From the NCBI GenBank assembly GCA_017744755.1, contig JAGIAU010000010.1:1-19902 (forward strand): DNA of 19,902 nucleotides. Direction: 5' to 3'. Both the position numbers and the translations under genes were made by a program. The notes beneath the pieces are model-generated. The model worked only from the letters and a program-made list of their open reading frames with translations. It ran no database searches and was not told where the DNA came from. Source of the DNA: Microbacteriaceae bacterium. Its GTDB lineage: Bacteria; Actinomycetota; Actinomycetes; Actinomycetales; Microbacteriaceae. Below are positions 1 to 9,928 of the stretch, piece by piece; the first letter of the stretch is position 1, and every line of letters begins with the position of its first letter.

Positions 1-1
1 G

Positions 2-592
2 CTGTACGCCGAGACGGTGCGTGAGATCCACCGGCAGAACCCCGGCACGGGCGTCGAGAACCTCATCCCGGACTTCAACGGCGACCCGTCGCAGCTCGCC
101 GAGGTCTTCGACTCGCGCCCCGAGGTGCTCGCGCACAACGTCGAGACGGTCCCGCGCATCTTCAAGCGGATCCGGCCCGCGTTCCGCTACGAGCGCTCGC
201 TCGGCGTGCTGACCGCCGCCCGCGCGGCCGGCCTCATCACGAAGTCGAACCTCATCCTCGGCATGGGGGAGGAACGCGCCGAGGTGTCCCAGGCGCTCCG
301 CGACCTGCACGACGCGGGCTGCGACATCGTCACGATCACCCAGTACCTGCGGCCCTCGTCGCGGCACCACCCGGTCGAGCGCTGGGTGCGGCCCGAGGAG
401 TTCGTCGAGATGAAGGCGGAGGCGGAGGAGATCGGCTTCCTCGGCGTCCTCGCCGGGCCGCTCGTGCGCTCGAGCTATCGCGCCGGACGGCTGTGGGCGA
501 CCTCGATGCTCGCGAAGGGGCGCTCCATCCCGGCGGAGCTGCAGCATCTCGCGGATGCGGCCGCGGCGGAGGGATTCGCGCAGGCGGTGTGA
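2..592 (+). CDS. lipA: Lipoyl synthase, C-terminal part (5' end outside window)
   Basis: Radical-SAM enzyme that inserts two sulfurs into octanoyl-protein to make the lipoyl cofactor of E2 subunits (PDH, ODH) and GcvH. The frame is open to the left edge, so only about the last 196 residues are present. The N-terminal cluster cysteines and the CX3CX2C radical-SAM motif must lie upstream. Visible family landmarks are FNGDPSQL, HNVETVPR, ITKSNLILGMGE, TQYLRPSSRHHPVERWV and the late RSSYRA, whose serine is the known ligand of the auxiliary iron-sulfur cluster. The stop TGA is at 590-592, immediately before a repeat hairpin. It converges on the PucR-type regulator. Its placement beside aceE fits, since aceE works with a lipoylated E2, but lipB is not in view. 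Confidence 0.96.
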   Translation: MYAETVREIHRQNPGTGVENLIPDFNGDPSQLAEVFDSRPEVLAHNVETVPRIFKRIRPAFRYERSLGVLTAARAAGLITKSNLILGMGEERAEVSQALRDLHDAGCDIVTITQYLRPSSRHHPVERWVRPEEFVEMKAEAEEIGFLGVLAGPLVRSSYRAGRLWATSMLAKGRSIPAELQHLADAAAAEGFAQAV

Positions 593-672
593 CCCTTCGA
601 CTCGCTGCGCTCGCTCAGGGAGCCAGTTCGACTCGCGGCGCGGCTCCTGAGCGAGCGGAGCGAGTCGAAGGG
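593..672. repeat. Inverted pair of the 28-bp intergenic repeat; likely bidirectional terminator
   Basis: The left copy (593-620, CCCTTCGACTCGCTGCGCTC then GCTCAGGG) and the right copy (646-672) are reverse complements apart from one central base. Flanking GAGCC/GGCTC extends the stem to about 31 bp with one mismatch and one bulge. The loop (about 626-642) contains a degenerate fragment of the same motif. It fills the gap between lipA (+) and the PucR regulator (-), so it can fold in either transcript. No T-tract follows, so intrinsic termination is plausible but not shown. The same motif recurs at 1884-1906, 18327-18354, 18894-19000 and 19383-19456. Confidence 0.85.
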
Positions 673-686
673 CGCTCAGGGAGCCA

Positions 687-1883
687 CTACTGGGCGAGGC
701 GGCGGCGGCGCTGGGCGTCCGGCTGCTGGATCGCGCCGACGATGAGCGCGGACTGCAGGATGAGCGCCTCGCGCGGACCTGTCGCGTCCCAGCCGATCGT
801 CTCGGCGATGCGCTTGAGCCGGTAGCGCACCGTGTTCGGGTGCACGAACAGCTCGCGCGCCGTCGCCTCGAGCGAGCGGCCGTTGTCGAGATACGACCAG
901 AGCGTCTGGAGCAGGTCGGTCGACTGCGCCTTCAACGGGTCGTAGATCCGCTCGATGAGCGCGTGGCGGGCGAGCGAGTCGCCGGCGAACGCGCGCTCCG
1001 GGAGGAGGTCGTCCGCCAGCACCGGCCGGGTGGCGCCGCGCCAGGCGCGAGCGACCGCGAAGCCGGCGAGCGCGGCGCGCGCGGATCGGGCCGCGTCCAC
1101 GAGCGACGGCACCTCCGGGCCGAGCACGAGATGCCCGTCCCCGAACGCCGGCTCGAGCTGGACCGCGATGTCGCGGAAAGGGAGGAGCGCGCTCTCGTCG
1201 CGGTCCGGTCCGGCGGGATCCGCACGACCGATGACGACGACGAGCCGATTGCCCTGCACGCCGATGAGCACGTCGGCGGCGAGGTGGCGCGCCGTGCGCC
1301 GCACGTGATCGACGTCGAGCTGTCGCGGGGCGACGCCGACGAGGACCGCGACCTCGCCGTGCCCGTTCCATCCGAGGGCCGCGACGCGGGAGGGGAGCTC
1401 CGCGTCGTACTCGCCCGTCAGGATCGAGTCGACGACGAGCGCCTCCAGGCGTGCGTCCCACAGGCCGCGCGACTCCGCGGCGCGTGCGTAGACATGTGCC
1501 GCGGCGAACGCGATCTCGCGCGAGTACAGCAGGAACGCCTCGCGCAACGGCTCGTTCCCGCTCGGGATGCGGCTCTCGATGACCTCGACCGTGGTCTTGA
1601 TGAGCTGGAGCGTCTGCGTCAAGGAGACGGAGCGCAGGAGCTCGCGCGGCGCCGCGCCGAACACGTCGGCGGCGATCCACTGCGTCGCCTTCGGGTCGTC
1701 GAACCAGGAGATGAAGCTCGTGATGCCCGCCTGCGCGACGAGACCGACGCTCGAGCGCCGACCCGGCGGCATGTCGCGGTACCAGGGCAGCGTCTCGTCG
1801 AGCCGCTTCAGCGTCGCGGTCGACCACTCGCCGGCCTGCGCGCGCAGCCAGGCGAGCGTCTGCGCCTTGGTGCGTTCTGCCAC
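687..1883 (-). CDS. fasR: PucR-family transcriptional regulator (FasR-type)
   Basis: A 398-residue DNA-binding regulator. The C-terminus (about residues 323-366) carries the PucR-type helix-turn-helix, with GRSLEATARELFVHPNTVRY followed by RLKRI. The middle is a GGDEF-like/CdaR-type sensor region without recognisable catalytic residues. Established knowledge: a PucR-like protein follows aceE in M. tuberculosis (Rv2241-Rv2242, then fabD-acpM-kasA), and S. coelicolor FasR activates the fab operon. This synteny is the main reason for the name; the family call is much firmer than the symbol. The start is a GTG 33 bp after the aceE stop, so co-transcription with aceE is likely. Its leader is itself a copy of the intergenic repeat, giving only a weak purine-rich ribosome site. 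No fab genes follow; lipA converges instead. Confidence 0.85.
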   Translation of the reverse strand: MAERTKAQTLAWLRAQAGEWSTATLKRLDETLPWYRDMPPGRRSSVGLVAQAGITSFISWFDDPKATQWIAADVFGAAPRELLRSVSLTQTLQLIKTTVEVIESRIPSGNEPLREAFLLYSREIAFAAAHVYARAAESRGLWDARLEALVVDSILTGEYDAELPSRVAALGWNGHGEVAVLVGVAPRQLDVDHVRRTARHLAADVLIGVQGNRLVVVIGRADPAGPDRDESALLPFRDIAVQLEPAFGDGHLVLGPEVPSLVDAARSARAALAGFAVARAWRGATRPVLADDLLPERAFAGDSLARHALIERIYDPLKAQSTDLLQTLWSYLDNGRSLEATARELFVHPNTVRYRLKRIAETIGWDATGPREALILQSALIVGAIQQPDAQRRRRLAQ

Positions 1884-1906
1884 TTCGTCTCGCTTCGCTC
1901 GCTCAG
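1884..1906 (-). repeat. Single diverged copy of the intergenic repeat, forming the fasR leader
   Basis: Read on the minus strand it is CTGAGCGAGCGAAGCGAG followed by ACGAA and then directly the GTG start. It differs from the consensus CTGAGCGAGCGGAGCGAG followed by TCGAA at two positions. It occupies most of the 33-bp aceE-fasR gap and contains whatever ribosome-binding signal fasR has. Confidence 0.7.
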
Positions 1907-1916
1907 TGACCGGCGA

Positions 1917-4664
<2,748 letters not shown>

Positions 4665-4750
4665 CGTCGGCGACCTCGATTCCGTGGTGGTGGGCCAAGT
4701 GGGTTGCGGCCCTGGAGGAGAGGAATACGGCCCGGGTTTGGGCCCCGTCG

Positions 4751-4756
4751 AGTCTA
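4751..4756 (-). promoter_or_regulatory. Candidate -10 box for aceE
   Basis: TAGACT on the minus strand fits the actinobacterial TANNNT -10 pattern and would give a leader of about 80 nt before ATG 4664. No convincing -35 hexamer lies 16-18 bp upstream. It is the only good TANNNT noticed in this divergent gap on this strand. Confidence 0.3.
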
Positions 4757-4771
4757 GTAGGACTTCGACAA

Positions 4772-4790
4772 GCACCCGTCCGAAGGGTGC
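4772..4790. promoter_or_regulatory. 6-bp inverted repeat in the aceE/ahpE divergent gap (possible operator)
   Basis: GCACCC-N7-GGGTGC, perfect arms. It lies between the candidate aceE -10 and the ahpE -10, overlapping the expected -35 zone of ahpE. The position is right for a regulator acting on both divergent genes. No specific regulator family is recognised, and a 6-bp palindrome in a GC-rich genome can occur by chance. Confidence 0.3.
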
Positions 4791-4803
4791 GCGCGTCCGG
4801 GAC

Positions 4804-4809
4804 TACCCT
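4804..4809 (+). promoter_or_regulatory. -10 box of ahpE, predicting a leaderless mRNA
   Basis: TACCCT followed by exactly 6 nt and then ATG 4816. Transcription normally starts about 7 nt after the -10 box, which puts the first nucleotide at the A of the start codon. There is no Shine-Dalgarno sequence before the ATG, consistent with a leaderless transcript. No -35 match was seen. Confidence 0.5.
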
Positions 4810-4815
4810 GGCGAC

Positions 4816-5298
4816 ATGGCTTTCGAAGACCTCGCGCCGCTCGCCGTCGGCGCCGCGGCCCCCGACTTCACCCTCGTGAACGCGCACGGCGAGCCCGTGA
4901 CGCTCTCCGAGGTCGTCGCGAGCAGGCCCGCCGTCCTCGTGTTCGTGCCCGCCGCGTTCACCGCGACCTGCACGGGGGAGTACTGCGAGCTGCGCGACAA
5001 CATCTCGCTCTTCGAGGACGCGCATGTCCAGCTCCTCGGGATCAGCGTCGACCCGAAGTCGGCGCTGCGCGTCTGGGGCGAGCAGGAGGGCCTCGACTTC
5101 CCGCTGCTCTCGGACTTCTGGCCGCACGGCGAGGTCGCGCGGGCGTACGGCGTCTTCCTCGAGGAGCGCGGCGTCGCGACGCGCGCGACGTTCGTCGTCG
5201 ACGGCTCGATGACGATCCGCGCCGCGTTCGTGAACGCTCCTGGCGAGGCGCGGCCCCTCGCCGCGTATCGCGAGGCGCTCGCGCGGCTGGCCGCCTAG
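4816..5298 (+). CDS. ahpE: AhpE-type peroxiredoxin with a CX4C cysteine pair
   Basis: A 160-residue thiol peroxidase that reduces hydroperoxides and peroxynitrite in the cytosol. The peroxidatic motif PxxxTxxC is PAAFTATC with Cys52. FPLLSDFWPHG and AYGVF, then ATFVVDGS, strongly resemble mycobacterial AhpE, which is recycled by mycoredoxin or mycothiol. Cys57 lies five residues after Cys52, the resolving-cysteine position of the PrxQ/BCP group and not the classic single-cysteine AhpE pattern as I recall it. ATG 4816 is chosen because an upstream in-frame ATG (4684) adds 44 non-homologous residues and because a -10 box sits 6 nt upstream. It is divergent from aceE; tRNA-Val starts 12 nt after its stop. 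A glutaredoxin-like protein at 8613-8861 could be a redox partner (inference). Confidence 0.9.
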   Translation: MAFEDLAPLAVGAAAPDFTLVNAHGEPVTLSEVVASRPAVLVFVPAAFTATCTGEYCELRDNISLFEDAHVQLLGISVDPKSALRVWGEQEGLDFPLLSDFWPHGEVARAYGVFLEERGVATRATFVVDGSMTIRAAFVNAPGEARPLAAYREALARLAA

Positions 5299-5310
5299 GC
5301 TGGGTGCGGC

Positions 5311-5383
5311 GGACTCTTAGCTCAGCTGGTAGAGCGCCTCCTTTACACGGAGGATGTCGGCGGTTCGAGTCCGTCAGGGTCCA
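5311..5383 (+). tRNA. tRNA-Val (anticodon UAC)
   Basis: A 73-nt cloverleaf. The acceptor GGACTCT pairs with AGGGTCC (one G-T pair) and the discriminator is A5383. The D-arm contains AGCTCAGCTGGTAGAGC. The anticodon stem CCTCC/GGAGG closes the loop TTTACAC, giving anticodon TAC (reads GUA). The T-loop is GGTTCGAGTCC. The 3' CCA is not encoded, because CGT follows. It starts 12 nt after the ahpE stop; a TANNNT match (TAGGCT, 5296-5301) overlaps that stop and could be its own -10 box. The MFS gene begins 1 nt after its 3' end. Confidence 0.95.
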
Positions 5384-5384
5384 C

Positions 5385-6614
5385 GTGGACCTTCAGCGCG
5401 TGCAGCGCCGCACGCTCGCCCTCCTCGCGCTCGCGCAGGTGTTCAGCGGACTGGCCACCGGTTCGGCCTTCTCGGTGGGCTCGCTGCTCGCCGTCGACCT
5501 CTCCGGCTCGGAGGCATGGGCGGGCTCGGTCTCGACGAGCGTGACGCTCGGCGCGGCCTTCGCCTCGGCGCTGCTCATCCGGCTCGCGGTCGCGCGCGGC
5601 CGCCGCATCACGCTCTCCGCCGGCCTCGCGGCGGCGTTCGCGGGGGCGGGCCTCGTCGTCCTCGCGGCGGCGACCCGGCAGTTCTGGCTCCTGCTGCTCG
5701 CCTCCGTCCTGCTCGGCGCCGGCACCTCGGTGAACCTCCAGGCGCGCTTCGCCGCGACCGACCTCAGCGCGCCGCAGCATCGCGGCCGGGACCTCTCGCT
5801 CATCGTCTGGATGAGCACGGTCGGCTCCGTCGTCGGCCCGAACCTCATCGCCCCGGGGGAGTCGATCGCCGCGGCGGTCGGGATCCCGGCCCTGACCGGC
5901 GTGTTCGTCATCTCGGCCGTCGCGATGGTCCTCGGCTTCCTCGTCATCTGGACCGGGCTGCGGCCGGATCCGCTGCTGCTCGCCCGGGAGGGCGGGCCGG
6001 GCACGGCGGCGGTGCGAACGCGCTTCCGCGACGGCGTCCGGGCGATCCTCGCCTCCCCGCGCGCCTCCGGCGCGCTGCTCGCGATGACGGTCGCGCATTT
6101 CGCGATGGTCGGCGTCATGTCGATGACGCCCGTGCATCTGCTGCACCACGGCGCCGAGGTGACGGTCATCGGGCTGACGATCAGCCTGCACATCGCGGGC
6201 ATGTTCGCCCTGTCGCCCGTCATGGGCCTGCTCGCCGACCGGCTCGGCGCGGCCTGGGTCGCGGCGGCGGGGCTCCTCGTCGTTCTGGCGGCGGCGCTGC
6301 TCGCGGGGCTCTCCGGCACGGATGCCGCCCTGACGACGGCGGGTCTCATCCTGCTCGGCGTCGGATGGTCGGCGGCGACGGTCGCCGGCTCGGCGGCGCT
6401 CGTCGGGAGCGTCCCGCGGGAGGTCGTCGTCGCCGCGCAGGGCGCCTCGGACACGGCGATGAGCCTCGCGGGGGGCCTCGGCGGGGTGCTCGCGGGCGTG
6501 TTCCTCGCGTTCTGGGGCTACGAGGGCCTCGGCATCATGTGCGCGGTGCTCGCCGCGGCGGCGATCCCGCTCGTCCTCGCGGCGATGCGTCGCCGCCCGC
6601 CCATCCCCGCCTGA
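5385..6614 (+). CDS. Major facilitator superfamily transporter
   Basis: A polytopic inner-membrane secondary transporter, 409 residues from GTG 5385 or 404 from GTG 5400. About 12 hydrophobic segments are visible, starting LALLALAQVFSGLATG. A basic cytoplasmic stretch RLAVARGRRIT follows TM2 (the MFS loop 2-3 position) and GLLADRLGAAW marks the corresponding loop in the second half. There is a central hydrophilic linker around RTRFRDGVRAI. The substrate cannot be told; drug or metabolite efflux by proton antiport is a family-level guess. The frame is open upstream to 5304, but that part reads through the tRNA and is not protein. Neither candidate start has a Shine-Dalgarno sequence, and the first is one base past the tRNA. 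It ends just before a perfect hairpin terminator. Confidence 0.88.
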   Translation: MDLQRVQRRTLALLALAQVFSGLATGSAFSVGSLLAVDLSGSEAWAGSVSTSVTLGAAFASALLIRLAVARGRRITLSAGLAAAFAGAGLVVLAAATRQFWLLLLASVLLGAGTSVNLQARFAATDLSAPQHRGRDLSLIVWMSTVGSVVGPNLIAPGESIAAAVGIPALTGVFVISAVAMVLGFLVIWTGLRPDPLLLAREGGPGTAAVRTRFRDGVRAILASPRASGALLAMTVAHFAMVGVMSMTPVHLLHHGAEVTVIGLTISLHIAGMFALSPVMGLLADRLGAAWVAAAGLLVVLAAALLAGLSGTDAALTTAGLILLGVGWSAATVAGSAALVGSVPREVVVAAQGASDTAMSLAGGLGGVLAGVFLAFWGYEGLGIMCAVLAAAAIPLVLAAMRRRPPIPA

Positions 6615-6624
6615 CCCCCTGCCG

Positions 6625-6689
6625 GCTCAGGGTGTTCTGCGTCTGCTCAGGGCGATTTCCGCCCTGAGCAGACGCAGAACACCCTGAGC
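6625..6689. terminator. Perfect 30-bp hairpin with 5-nt loop between convergent genes
   Basis: Left arm 6625-6654 and right arm 6660-6689 are exact reverse complements around the loop ATTTC. The arm begins GCTCAGGGTGTTCTGCGTCT. It sits 10 bp after the MFS stop and 18 bp before the psuG stop, so it would fold in both transcripts. There is no T-tract on either side. The outer edge runs into GAGCGAGCGG, which shares sequence with the other intergenic repeat. The length and perfection exceed ordinary intrinsic terminators. Confidence 0.85.
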
Positions 6690-6707
6690 GAGCGGCGGTG
6701 ATCGGGT

Positions 6708-7652
6708 TCAGGGGAGTGCGACGAGCGCCGCGGCGATGCGGGCCGCGAGGCGGGCGTTGTGCTCCACGAGGGCGATGTTCGTCACGAGGCTGCGGCCGTC
6801 CGTGAGCTCGAGCTCCCGCTGCAGCAGGTAGGGGGTGACCGCCTTCCCGCTGATCCCGAGGGCCTCGGCGTCGGCCTGCGCCGCGGCGATGAAGCCTGCC
6901 ATCTCCGCCGCAGGGATCTCCGCCTCCGCCGGCACCGGGTTCGCGACGAGCAGGCCGCCGAGGTCGTCGCCGTGCAGCCGGCGGCGGGCGAGCTCGAGAC
7001 GCGCGATCGCGGCGGGCGAGTCGAGCCGCAGCGGCGCCGGGATGCCGGAGGCGCGCGACCAGAACGCGGGCAGCTCGTCGCTGTCGTAGACGACGACCGG
7101 CACACCGAGGGTCTCGAGCCGCTCGAGCGTCTTCGGGATGTCGAGGATCGCCTTCGGCCCGGCCGACACGACGACGACGTCCGTCCGGCCGAGCTCCGGG
7201 AGGTCGGCCGACTCGTCGAACGTCGTCTCCGCCCCGGCGTGCACGCCGCCGATGCCGCCTGTCGCGAAGACGTCGATGCCGGCGAGCCGCGCCAGCAGCA
7301 TCGTGGCCGCGACCGTGGTCCCGCCGGTGAGCCCCTGGGCGAGCGCGAACGCGATGTCGGCGCGCGACAGCTTCCGGGCGCCGGCGACCTGGGAGAGCCG
7401 CTCGAGGTCCTCGTCCGGCAGGCCGACGCGGATCTCGCCGTCGAGGACGGCGATCGTCGCCGGGATCGCGCCCTCCTCGCGGATGATCGCCTCGACGCGG
7501 CGGGCCATCTGCAGGTTCTGCGGGTACGGCATGCCGTGCGTGAGGATCGTCGACTCGAGGGCGACGACGGCGCGACCGCCGGCGAGCGCCGCGGCGACCT
7601 CCGGGTCGACGACGAGGTCGGTACGAGCGGCGCGGCCGGAGGACGGGTTCAT
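6708..7652 (-). CDS. psuG: Pseudouridine-5'-phosphate glycosidase
   Basis: Cleaves (reversibly) the C-C glycosidic bond of pseudouridine 5'-phosphate to uracil and ribose 5-phosphate, the second step of pseudouridine salvage after PsuK. At 314 residues it is the usual size. Diagnostic segments: ALESTILTHGMPYPQN (about 31-46, with the conserved Glu33), the metal-site region TGGIGGVHAGAETTFDESAD with Asp146, SAGPKAILD with Lys167, which aligns with the catalytic Lys166 of E. coli PsuG, and LLVANPVPAEAEIP (about 234-247). ATG 7652 overlaps the psuK stop by 4 bases (ATGA), indicating translational coupling. A farther upstream in-frame ATG lies inside psuK and is rejected. It is the last gene of its operon, ending at the 30-bp hairpin. 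Confidence 0.95.
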   Translation of the reverse strand: MNPSSGRAARTDLVVDPEVAAALAGGRAVVALESTILTHGMPYPQNLQMARRVEAIIREEGAIPATIAVLDGEIRVGLPDEDLERLSQVAGARKLSRADIAFALAQGLTGGTTVAATMLLARLAGIDVFATGGIGGVHAGAETTFDESADLPELGRTDVVVVSAGPKAILDIPKTLERLETLGVPVVVYDSDELPAFWSRASGIPAPLRLDSPAAIARLELARRRLHGDDLGGLLVANPVPAEAEIPAAEMAGFIAAAQADAEALGISGKAVTPYLLQRELELTDGRSLVTNIALVEHNARLAARIAAALVALP

Positions 7653-8605
7653 GGCAGCGGTCCTGTCAGTTTCGCCTCGGCGAGGCGGGAGCGGAGGGCG
7701 TCCACGCGCTGGGGCGTGAGCGTCGGGTCGATCGTGTGCGGGGACTCCGCGGTGAGGGATGCGAGGAGGGAGCCGATGCGGGCGGCCTCGCGGAGCGGCC
7801 TGCCCGAGAGCAGCGACCACAGCGTCCCGGCGATCCGCGCGTCGCCGGCGCCGGTGACGTCGAGGATGCTCGCCGGCACCGCGCCGACGTGCCAGGCGCC
7901 GCCGGCCGAGGCGACGACGCAGCCGGCCGAGCCGATCGTGATCATGGCCGCCGCCGCGCCGCGCGCCTGGAGGCCGCGCGCGAGGGCGACCGCGCCGTCC
8001 ACGGTCGCGGGGTGCGAGGTCCCGAGGATGGCGTTCGCCTCATCGGCGTTGCCGCAGAGGAGGTCGATCCCGCCGAGATCGGCAGGCAGCCGCGCGGACT
8101 TGGGCACCGAGATGGCGTCGATGGCGAGGGAGAACGCGCCCCCGCTGCGGCGCCGCTCGATCACTGCGGCGAGCGTCTCGGCCGCGAGATTGCACTCGGC
8201 GAACACCCATCGCGCGTCGTCGAGCGGCGCGTCGAGGATGTCCCCGGGTCGCAGTCGTGCGATGACGTCCATCGCGTTCACGCCGATGACGAGCTCGCCT
8301 GCCGGATCGAGCACGGCGATGTAGCGGGCGGTCGCCTCGCCGGGGACGACCTGCACGAGGCCCGCATCGGCGCCGAGGGCGGACAGCTCGTCGATGAGCT
8401 CCCAGCCGGCGGAGTCGGCACCGACGGCGGTGAGCAGTCCCACGTGGGCGCCGAGGCGGGCGAGGGACTCCGCGACGTTCCGCGCGACGCCGCCGAAGCC
8501 GGTCGTCGCGGTCGCGAGGTTCGACGTCGCGAGGACGGGTGCCGCCGTGAGGCGGAACGATCCGTCGACCGCGGCGCCGCCGATGCAGAGGACGTCGATG
8601 GCCAT
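7649..8605 (-). CDS. psuK: Pseudouridine kinase, PfkB/ribokinase family
   Basis: Phosphorylates pseudouridine to the 5'-monophosphate used by PsuG. The 318-residue PfkB fold shows the N-terminal VLCIGGAAVDGSFR, the ribokinase signature GGVARNVAESLARLG (39-52) and the C-terminal ATP/anion-hole motif DVTGAGDA (249-256) with catalytic base Asp255. The usual aromatic residue shortly after GAGD is Arg here, a mild deviation. The specific call rests on the 4-bp overlap with psuG and on the TSN...GGVARN pattern of pseudouridine kinases; other PfkB sugar or nucleoside kinases would be the alternative. The ATG is 7 bp after the stop of the glutaredoxin-like gene. Confidence 0.9.
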   Translation of the reverse strand: MAIDVLCIGGAAVDGSFRLTAAPVLATSNLATATTGFGGVARNVAESLARLGAHVGLLTAVGADSAGWELIDELSALGADAGLVQVVPGEATARYIAVLDPAGELVIGVNAMDVIARLRPGDILDAPLDDARWVFAECNLAAETLAAVIERRRSGGAFSLAIDAISVPKSARLPADLGGIDLLCGNADEANAILGTSHPATVDGAVALARGLQARGAAAAMITIGSAGCVVASAGGAWHVGAVPASILDVTGAGDARIAGTLWSLLSGRPLREAARIGSLLASLTAESPHTIDPTLTPQRVDALRSRLAEAKLTGPLP

Positions 8606-8612
8606 GACGGGC

Positions 8613-8861
8613 TCAGGCGAGTGCGGCGAGCCGCTCTCGGAGATCGTCGTCGCTCGGCTCGACGACGTGCGAGCCGTCGGGGAAGACGATGACGGGGATG
8701 CTCGTGCGGCCCGAGATGCCGCGCGCGATGTCGGCGGCCTCCGGGGCGGCCTCGAGGTCGACGTACGCGTAGTCGACGCCGGCGGCGTCGAGGACGCGCT
8801 TGGACCGGCGGCAGTCGCTGCACCAGGCGGCGCCGTACATCGTGAGCGTGTTCTCGGGCAT
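8613..8861 (-). CDS. Glutaredoxin/mycoredoxin-like protein (CSDC active site)
   Basis: An 82-residue thioredoxin-fold redox protein. The active site is WCSDC (Cys14, Cys17), followed by basic residues RRSK. TSIPVIVFPDG (53-63) holds the cis-proline (Pro56) that shapes the active site. The lack of other domains and the actinobacterial setting suggest mycothiol-dependent mycoredoxin-type chemistry, but classic Mrx1 has CGYC, so a distinct subgroup is likely. It is the third gene of the minus-strand operon, ending 7 bp before psuK; GGAG precedes the ATG. The physiological target is unknown; the AhpE-type peroxiredoxin at 4816-5298 is a possible client (inference). Confidence 0.85.
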   Translation of the reverse strand: MPENTLTMYGAAWCSDCRRSKRVLDAAGVDYAYVDLEAAPEAADIARGISGRTSIPVIVFPDGSHVVEPSDDDLRERLAALA

Positions 8862-8874
8862 TGCTCCAGCCTAA

Positions 8875-9918
8875 CTAGGCGCGCATGCGCATGAGCTCGA
8901 CGACCCCGTGCACGCCTTCCACGGGGACCGGGCCGTTCGCCCCGCGCAGCAGGCCCGCGTAGGTGCCGTAGAGCTGCGTGTAGTCGATCGCGGCGAGGAC
9001 GAAGTTCTGGTCGACGCCCTTGCGCCCCGCCGGAGTGAACATGAGCTCGACCCGCCCGTCGGCGGAGGCGACGGCCCAGGGGGCGAGGGGATCGTTCGAC
9101 GTCGCGGTGAAGACGACGCCGCCGAGCGGCTCGGCGGCGCCGTCGAGCCAGAGGCAGGACTCGTCGTCGGGGCCGATCTGGTCGCGCTCGCAGAGGTTCG
9201 CGCCGACGACCGCGCCGCCGGACGCGATCGAGGCGAAGGTGCCCCAGATCCACGAGGTCCGGTAGGGCAGATGCGTCCGGTGCTCGTCGAGGATCGCGAG
9301 ATCCCTGGCAGGGTCGAACGCATGCTCGCGCTCGCCGATCCGCACCGCGCCCGCGGCGGGGAACGCGCGCTTGTAGGTGAACATCGCCGCGCCGCGCGCG
9401 AGCGGCGTGCTCACGGCGAGCTGCCCCGACGCCCCGGCGGTCCGGAGCACGAGCTCGCCGGAGACCGCCGCCGCCCGCTCGGACTCCGCGATCTCGAAGA
9501 ACACGGTGTGGTGCCCGGCGGCCTCATCGAACCCGTACTCGAGGCGGTATCCCCGCTCGGGGTCGGCGAATCGCACCTCGCCGCCGTGCAGCAGGTCGGC
9601 GGGCAGCCGCAGCCGCCCGGGGGACGTGCTCCCGCTGTGCTCCTGGGGCGCGTCGGGGGTCTCGGCGTCGCAGAGGTAGAGCTCGGAGCTCGCGAGATAC
9701 TTCGCCTGCTGCACGATCATGGAGCCGTACACCTCGGGGTGCATGAGCGTGAAGCCCGCCCACTCCTTCGTACGCCAGTCCTGGAAGGCGCGGCGCGGTC
9801 CGGCGAACTCGTCGGCGGGACGGGCGACGCGCGGCCGGTCGGCGAATCGGCCCCATTCGCGGCGTCCCCGGGAGGCGAGGACGTCGACGGTGCGCTCCGG
9901 ATGCGACGGGCCGCTCAT
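8875..9918 (-). CDS. DUF2804 family protein
   Basis: A 347-residue soluble protein with no signal peptide or membrane segment. The pattern matches my memory of DUF2804: an early WAGFTLMHPEVYGSMIVQQ, a mid-section HTVFFEIAESERA, then RTSWIWGTFASIASGG, VGANLCERDQIGPDDESCLW and a C-terminal MFTPAGRKGVDQNF region. These proteins resemble bacterial two-domain lipocalin/hydroxyneurosporene-synthase-type folds in general appearance, but no activity is assigned. ATG 9918 is 10 bp after the DUF1295 gene stop and the gene ends 13 bp before the glutaredoxin start, so it belongs to the same operon. Pairing with a reductase-like membrane protein hints at lipid or steroid-like substrates (speculative). Confidence 0.75.
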   Translation of the reverse strand: MSGPSHPERTVDVLASRGRREWGRFADRPRVARPADEFAGPRRAFQDWRTKEWAGFTLMHPEVYGSMIVQQAKYLASSELYLCDAETPDAPQEHSGSTSPGRLRLPADLLHGGEVRFADPERGYRLEYGFDEAAGHHTVFFEIAESERAAAVSGELVLRTAGASGQLAVSTPLARGAAMFTYKRAFPAAGAVRIGEREHAFDPARDLAILDEHRTHLPYRTSWIWGTFASIASGGAVVGANLCERDQIGPDDESCLWLDGAAEPLGGVVFTATSNDPLAPWAVASADGRVELMFTPAGRKGVDQNFVLAAIDYTQLYGTYAGLLRGANGPVPVEGVHGVVELMRMRA

Positions 9919-9928
9919 GGGCGCGGCC

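Noticed and set aside
5311..5383. tRNA-Val as an integration (att) site of a mobile element
   Set aside because: No integrase and no direct repeat of the tRNA 3' end was found; the genes downstream are ordinary and of the same composition.
5304..5384. N-terminal extension of the MFS protein (MRRTLSSAGRAPPLHGG...)
   Set aside because: These codons are the tRNA-Val gene; the real protein must start after it.
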